Origin: Anaerolineaceae bacterium | GTDB taxonomy: Bacteria; Chloroflexota; Anaerolineae; Anaerolineales; Villigracilaceae | Direction: 5' to 3' | Length of the DNA stretch: 12,791 bases | Assembly (NCBI GenBank): GCA_009885445.1 | Contig: VFKQ01000032.1 | Span: 1-12,791 of the forward strand | Shown here: in pieces, positions 12,631 through 12,791 of the stretch | Numbering within the stretch: position 1 is the first letter of the stretch | Layout: every line of letters begins with the position of its first letter | Position numbers and translations under genes: made by a program | Notes under the pieces: model-generated | What the model saw: the letters and a program-made list of their open reading frames with translations, nothing else | The model's database searches: none | What the model was told of the DNA's origin: nothing

Positions 12631-12791
12631 ATGAACCTCCTCGAATCCTTCCTGCTTGCCATCCCCTATCTCTTCCTCAAAAAAATTCCATACTTGTGGA
12701 TTCCGGTAGTGGCCTTCTACACCTGGCCGCCGATCATCTCTGGCATCCTGCTGACCATCATCGCGCTGGGCCTCTTGATGATGAAAGGACA
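12631..12791 (+). CDS. Partial gene for a hydrophobic protein, probably leaderless
   Basis: The frame is open from ATG 12631 to the window end (53 codons). It starts MNLLESFLLAIPYLFLKKIP and continues with two strongly hydrophobic segments: residues 1-16, then about 21-51 containing WIPVVAFYTWPPIISGILLT and IIALGLLMMKG. This looks like an integral membrane protein or a membrane anchor of a larger protein. The family cannot be recognised from this part. There is no ribosome binding site, but a -10 hexamer six bases upstream supports this ATG as the first base of a leaderless transcript. Confidence 0.6.
   Translation, partial: MNLLESFLLAIPYLFLKKIPYLWIPVVAFYTWPPIISGILLTIIALGLLMMKG

Overview
The window looks like chromosomal DNA of an Anaerolineae-type member of the Chloroflexota. 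This is inferred from the divergent PlsY, several clade-restricted-looking membrane proteins, genes that start directly after a -10 box without a leader, and intergenic spaces full of small palindromic repeats. No rRNA, tRNA, CRISPR array, phage gene or complete insertion sequence was found.

Layout. Positions 1-89 (minus) hold the first 29 codons of a probable aspartate carbamoyltransferase. Positions 158-2263 form a toxin-antitoxin island. It contains a PIN toxin with a Phd/YefM-type antitoxin (minus), a BrnT-like toxin with a CopG/BrnA-like antitoxin (plus; the toxin has lost its start codon and carries a one-base frameshift), and an intact BrnT-like/CopG pair (minus). Related hairpins built on a GACTTC(C/G)GAA core sit before, between and after the two BrnT-type modules. 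Positions 2341-7115 are one minus-strand operon: a sigma70-like promoter with an overlapping palindromic operator, a MarR repressor, and the two halves of a heterodimeric ABC exporter, ending at a hairpin terminator. Next come a 3' fragment of a terC-like gene and part of a repeat also found at 1006-1047. Positions 7583-9502 (minus) are gyrB with its terminator, preceded by an unassigned multi-span membrane protein (9581-10570, minus). On the plus strand follow a membrane protein with a leaderless promoter (10891-11703), a MITE-like 99-bp palindrome, plsY (11879-12577), and the start of another leaderless membrane protein that runs off the edge.

How the genes work together. The MarR-exporter operon reads as a self-regulated efflux system. 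All the residues that make an ABC ATP site inactive fall in one of its two composite sites, so one site should hydrolyse ATP and the other should not. The TA island and the repeat-rich gaps are the accessory part of the window, while gyrB, plsY and pyrB are housekeeping genes. The most unusual observations are the hairpin-punctuated TA modules, the decayed leaderless toxin, the truncated terC next to a dispersed repeat, and two apparent small insertions flanked by direct repeats (near 2399-2487 and 11749-11847).
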